Below, in pieces: positions 4,949 through 6,335 of a DNA stretch of 6,335 nucleotides. The position numbers and the translations under genes are program-made. Source of the stretch: Chloroflexota bacterium (GTDB lineage Bacteria; Chloroflexota; Dehalococcoidia; UBA3495); contig JACZRM010000105.1 in assembly GCA_022576105.1 (NCBI GenBank), positions 1 through 6,335 of the forward strand. The letters are read 5' to 3'. Position 1 is the first letter of the stretch. Every line of letters begins with the position of its first letter. The notes under the pieces are model-generated. The model was not told the origin of the DNA. It made no database searches and saw only the letters and a list, made by a program, of their open reading frames with translations.

Positions 4949-5773
4949 CTATTCGCTTTCCCAGTGTTCACCCATCACCAGCGACGGCTCCACATAGTAC
5001 ATTCCACCGGCCAGCATCCGCAGCATTTCGTTGAACAGCAGGGTTTGGCGGTTTGCCATTCGCCCAGTGAGCCGGTCGGACAGCGGGCGTTTGGGCCTAA
5101 TCCAACGCGGGCGGGGCTTAACGCCACCCAATTCGGCGGCCAGCTCCAACGCCCGATCAAAGTCCCCCAACTCGTCCATCAGCCCCATCTCTTGCCCCCG
5201 GCGCGCGGTATATATTTCGCCGGTAGCCAACTCCCGCACCTTAGCCTCATCTAGGGAACGACCCTCGACCACCACCGATACGAAGGTGTCGTACAGCTCG
5301 GTGATCAGTCCCTGGAAGTTTTCCGATTCTTCGTCGGTGGGCTTGCGCCAGAATCCGGTCATATCCTTCAAGCGTCCGCCCTTGAACACCGACATCTCGA
5401 TCCCTACTTTGCTCAACAATTGCTCCAGGATGGGACGCAGATAAATGACTCCAATGGATCCAATCATGGCCGTGGGCAGGGCCACCACCTTATTGGCGGC
5501 GCAGCACAGGTAGTAGCCGCCTGAAGCGCCGATTCCGCGCACGTAGGCCACCACCGGTTTACGTTCCGCTACTTTTTTCAGGCTATGGTACAGGAGGTCG
5601 GACCCGGAAGCCGAGCCGCCCGGCGAGTTTATGTCCAGCAGCAACGCCCGGTAGCGCTTGTTGCGGGCAACCGAGTCGAATATGCGCTCGTAAACCGTCT
5701 CGCGCACCCGGGCGCCAATTACACCGTGGACTTCTACTACGGCGATACTGCCCCGATTAAATATGAAGGGCAT
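4949..5773 (-). CDS. S49-family serine peptidase (SppA-like), no membrane anchor
   Basis: A 274-residue peptidase of the ClpP/crotonase fold, MEROPS S49 (signal peptide peptidase A). It uses a Ser-Lys dyad: the nucleophile is S84 in RGIGASGGYYLCCAANKVVA and the likely base is K136 in FKGGRLKDM. Other marks are AVVEVHGVIG (11-20), LLLDINSPGGSASGSDLLYH (44-63), MIGSIGVI (103-110) and GEIYTARRGQEMGLMDELGD (185-204). Length fits the short single-domain SppA forms, not the double-length E. coli type. Those forms usually carry an N-terminal signal anchor; here the protein begins MPFIFNRGSIAVVEV, directly at the first core strand. AGGAG at 5782-5786, eight bases from ATG, supports this start, and the frame upstream is closed by an in-frame TAG. 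It is therefore probably cytoplasmic or peripherally membrane-bound. It may be cotranscribed with the SEC-C gene. Family call firm; substrates unknown. Confidence 0.92.
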   Translation of the reverse strand: MPFIFNRGSIAVVEVHGVIGARVRETVYERIFDSVARNKRYRALLLDINSPGGSASGSDLLYHSLKKVAERKPVVAYVRGIGASGGYYLCCAANKVVALPTAMIGSIGVIYLRPILEQLLSKVGIEMSVFKGGRLKDMTGFWRKPTDEESENFQGLITELYDTFVSVVVEGRSLDEAKVRELATGEIYTARRGQEMGLMDELGDFDRALELAAELGGVKPRPRWIRPKRPLSDRLTGRMANRQTLLFNEMLRMLAGGMYYVEPSLVMGEHWESE

Positions 5774-5781
5774 GTATTGAA

Positions 5782-5786
5782 CTCCT
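5782..5786 (-). promoter_or_regulatory. Ribosome binding site that sets the S49 peptidase start
   Basis: AGGAG on the minus strand, eight bases before ATG 5771-5773. It fixes the N-terminus and therefore the absence of a signal anchor in the encoded peptidase. Confidence 0.8.
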
Positions 5787-5804
5787 GAGACCTATGCTCA
5801 GACT

Positions 5805-5810
5805 ATTGTA
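5805..5810 (-). promoter_or_regulatory. Candidate -10 box of the S49 peptidase gene
   Basis: TACAAT on the minus strand, with a predicted start near 5798 and a leader of about 25 bases that includes the AGGAG site. No good TTGACA-like box lies 16-18 bases upstream. A perfect TTGACA further up (5878-5883) lacks a matching -10 box at 17 bases. The call rests mainly on the -10 sequence. Confidence 0.4.
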
Positions 5811-5973
5811 CCTTATCAGCCAGAAAGCACATCGCGGCAATTCTTCGTTAGATTGATTTGTCGGTACGACATCTAATTGTCAAGCGCCAAACAATATAAA
5901 ACCAGCCAGGGCGACTCCAGCCGGTTTCGCCATTGTCTAAGAATTTAACTCGAAAGTTGGTTGGGGCCAGTTA

Positions 5974-6062
5974 GTGGTTCGACAGGCCTGTCCCGAGCCT
6001 GCCGAAGGACTCACCACGAACGGGTATAAGCACGTCACCGTTCGTCCTAAGCTTGCCGAAGG
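5974..6062. repeat. Intergenic hairpin repeat, Chloroflexota-style (copy 2, compound)
   Basis: TTCGACAGGC (5978-5987) pairs with GCCTGCCGAA (5997-6006) at nine of ten positions around a nine-base loop. GTGGT (5974-5978) and ACCAC (6013-6017) form an outer arm. A second dyad follows: ACGAACGG (6016-6023) with CCGTTCGT (6038-6045), then another GCCGAAGG (6054-6061). It shares CCGAAGGACTCA (6002-6013) with the element at 2941-3007. It lies in the 305-base non-coding stretch 5787-6091, starting about 200 bases upstream of the peptidase start codon and ending about 30 bases past the transporter-protein stop codon. It may serve as the end of that transcript, although no U-run is present. Confidence 0.7.
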
Positions 6063-6091
6063 GCGAGGGTCGCAGAAACAACTTCCCGAAG

Positions 6092-6335
6092 TCAGTCGGC
6101 GGCGGGCGTGGGCTCGGCGATGCGGTTGTCCACCAGGTCGGCGGAGCAAGCCAGATCGCTGAGCAATCCCCAACGGGTCAGCCAATTGTAAGTGTCCTCC
6201 ACCATCTCGTCCGTATACACGGCCGGCTTGGTGTAGCGCAGGCGGGGCAGGTGGAAATCTTCGGGCGTCAATCCGCCGTATTTGGCGGCAGCGCCCGCGA
6301 AACTGGGGTCGTCGCTAAGGTAGTGGAGATACTTT
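6092..6335 (-). CDS. Probable NMT1/SsuA-like ABC transporter substrate-binding protein, C-terminal part
   Basis: The minus-strand frame from the right edge to TGA (6092-6094) encodes the last 80 residues of a protein whose start lies outside the window. It reads KYLHYLSDDPSFAGAAAKYG, then LTPEDFHLPRLRYTKPAVYT, then EDTYNWLTRWGLL and LVDNRIAEPTPAAD. A helical tail with a Y-x-W-L-x-x-W-G-L-L motif shortly before LVDNR is typical of the C-terminus of NMT1/THI5-like periplasmic binding proteins, the ligand-binding parts of ABC importers for sulfonates, pyrimidine precursors and related compounds. The ligand cannot be told from this part, and the lipoprotein signal would be outside the window. Any permease or ATPase genes would also be outside. 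Base composition matches the GC-rich neighbours. I am confident that this is a real gene and moderately confident of the family. Confidence 0.6.
   Translation of the reverse strand, partial: KYLHYLSDDPSFAGAAAKYGGLTPEDFHLPRLRYTKPAVYTDEMVEDTYNWLTRWGLLSDLACSADLVDNRIAEPTPAAD

Noticed and set aside
5878..5883. Perfect TTGACA on the minus strand upstream of the S49 peptidase gene
   Set aside because: The hexamer at 17-base spacing is CAAATC, a poor -10 box; the TACAAT at 5805-5810 is the better element.
5898..5927. AAACC/GGTTT dyad followed on the minus strand by TTTTATATTG
   Set aside because: Five-base stem with a 19-base loop and AU-rich closing pairs; too weak to call a terminator, although it lies downstream of the transporter-protein gene.
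5974..6162. 62-codon plus-strand frame and its 82-codon minus-strand counterpart at 5937-6185
   Set aside because: Both translate the palindromic repeat element and the opposite strand of the transporter-protein end; they show no protein-like features.

Overview
The window looks like a piece of a moderately GC-rich bacterial chromosome. I tentatively place it in the Chloroflexota, in or near Dehalococcoidia/SAR202. The grounds are intergenic hairpin repeats built on TTCGACAGGC / GCCGAAGG cores, a DUF1461 (TIGR01906-like) membrane protein, and a luciferase-like flavin monooxygenase of a kind known to be expanded in SAR202. This placement is inference; no rRNA or marker gene is present.

Layout from left to right. 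(1) Positions 2-740 (+) hold two overlapping, unrecognised genes: the 3' end of one and a complete 138-residue second one. The left part is visibly AT-richer than the rest. (2) A luciferase-like flavin-dependent monooxygenase (808-1899, -) has a near-consensus promoter followed by a tandem 12-bp repeat over the transcription start. (3) A 68-residue CDGSH-type iron-sulfur protein (2127-2333, -) ends in a strong two-tier intrinsic terminator. (4) Divergent from it, an FmdB-type zinc-ribbon protein (2590-2820, +) has a near-consensus promoter, an inverted/direct repeat just upstream of that promoter, and a clear terminator. (5) A repeat element lies at 2941-3007. (6) A DUF1461 four-helix membrane protein (3088-3798, -) is divergent from mazG (3863-4708, +). 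The mazG -10 box TATAAT sits so that transcription would start on the A of the ATG, giving a leaderless message. (7) A 53-residue SEC-C zinc-binding protein (4705-4866, -) converges on mazG with overlapping stop codons. Upstream of it on the same strand is an S49/SppA-type peptidase without a membrane anchor (4949-5773, -). (8) Positions 5787-6091 are non-coding and contain a second, larger repeat element. (9) The C-terminal 80 residues of a probable NMT1/SsuA-like ABC transporter substrate-binding protein lie at the right edge (6092-6335, -).

Most genes appear to be single transcription units rather than one pathway. They read as housekeeping and stress functions: nucleotide-pool cleaning (MazG), proteolysis (SppA-like), small metal-binding proteins (CDGSH, FmdB, SEC-C), flavin-dependent oxidation, and solute uptake. 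The part least explained by known families is the overlapping gene pair at the left edge. I see no tRNA, rRNA, CRISPR array, transposase or origin.
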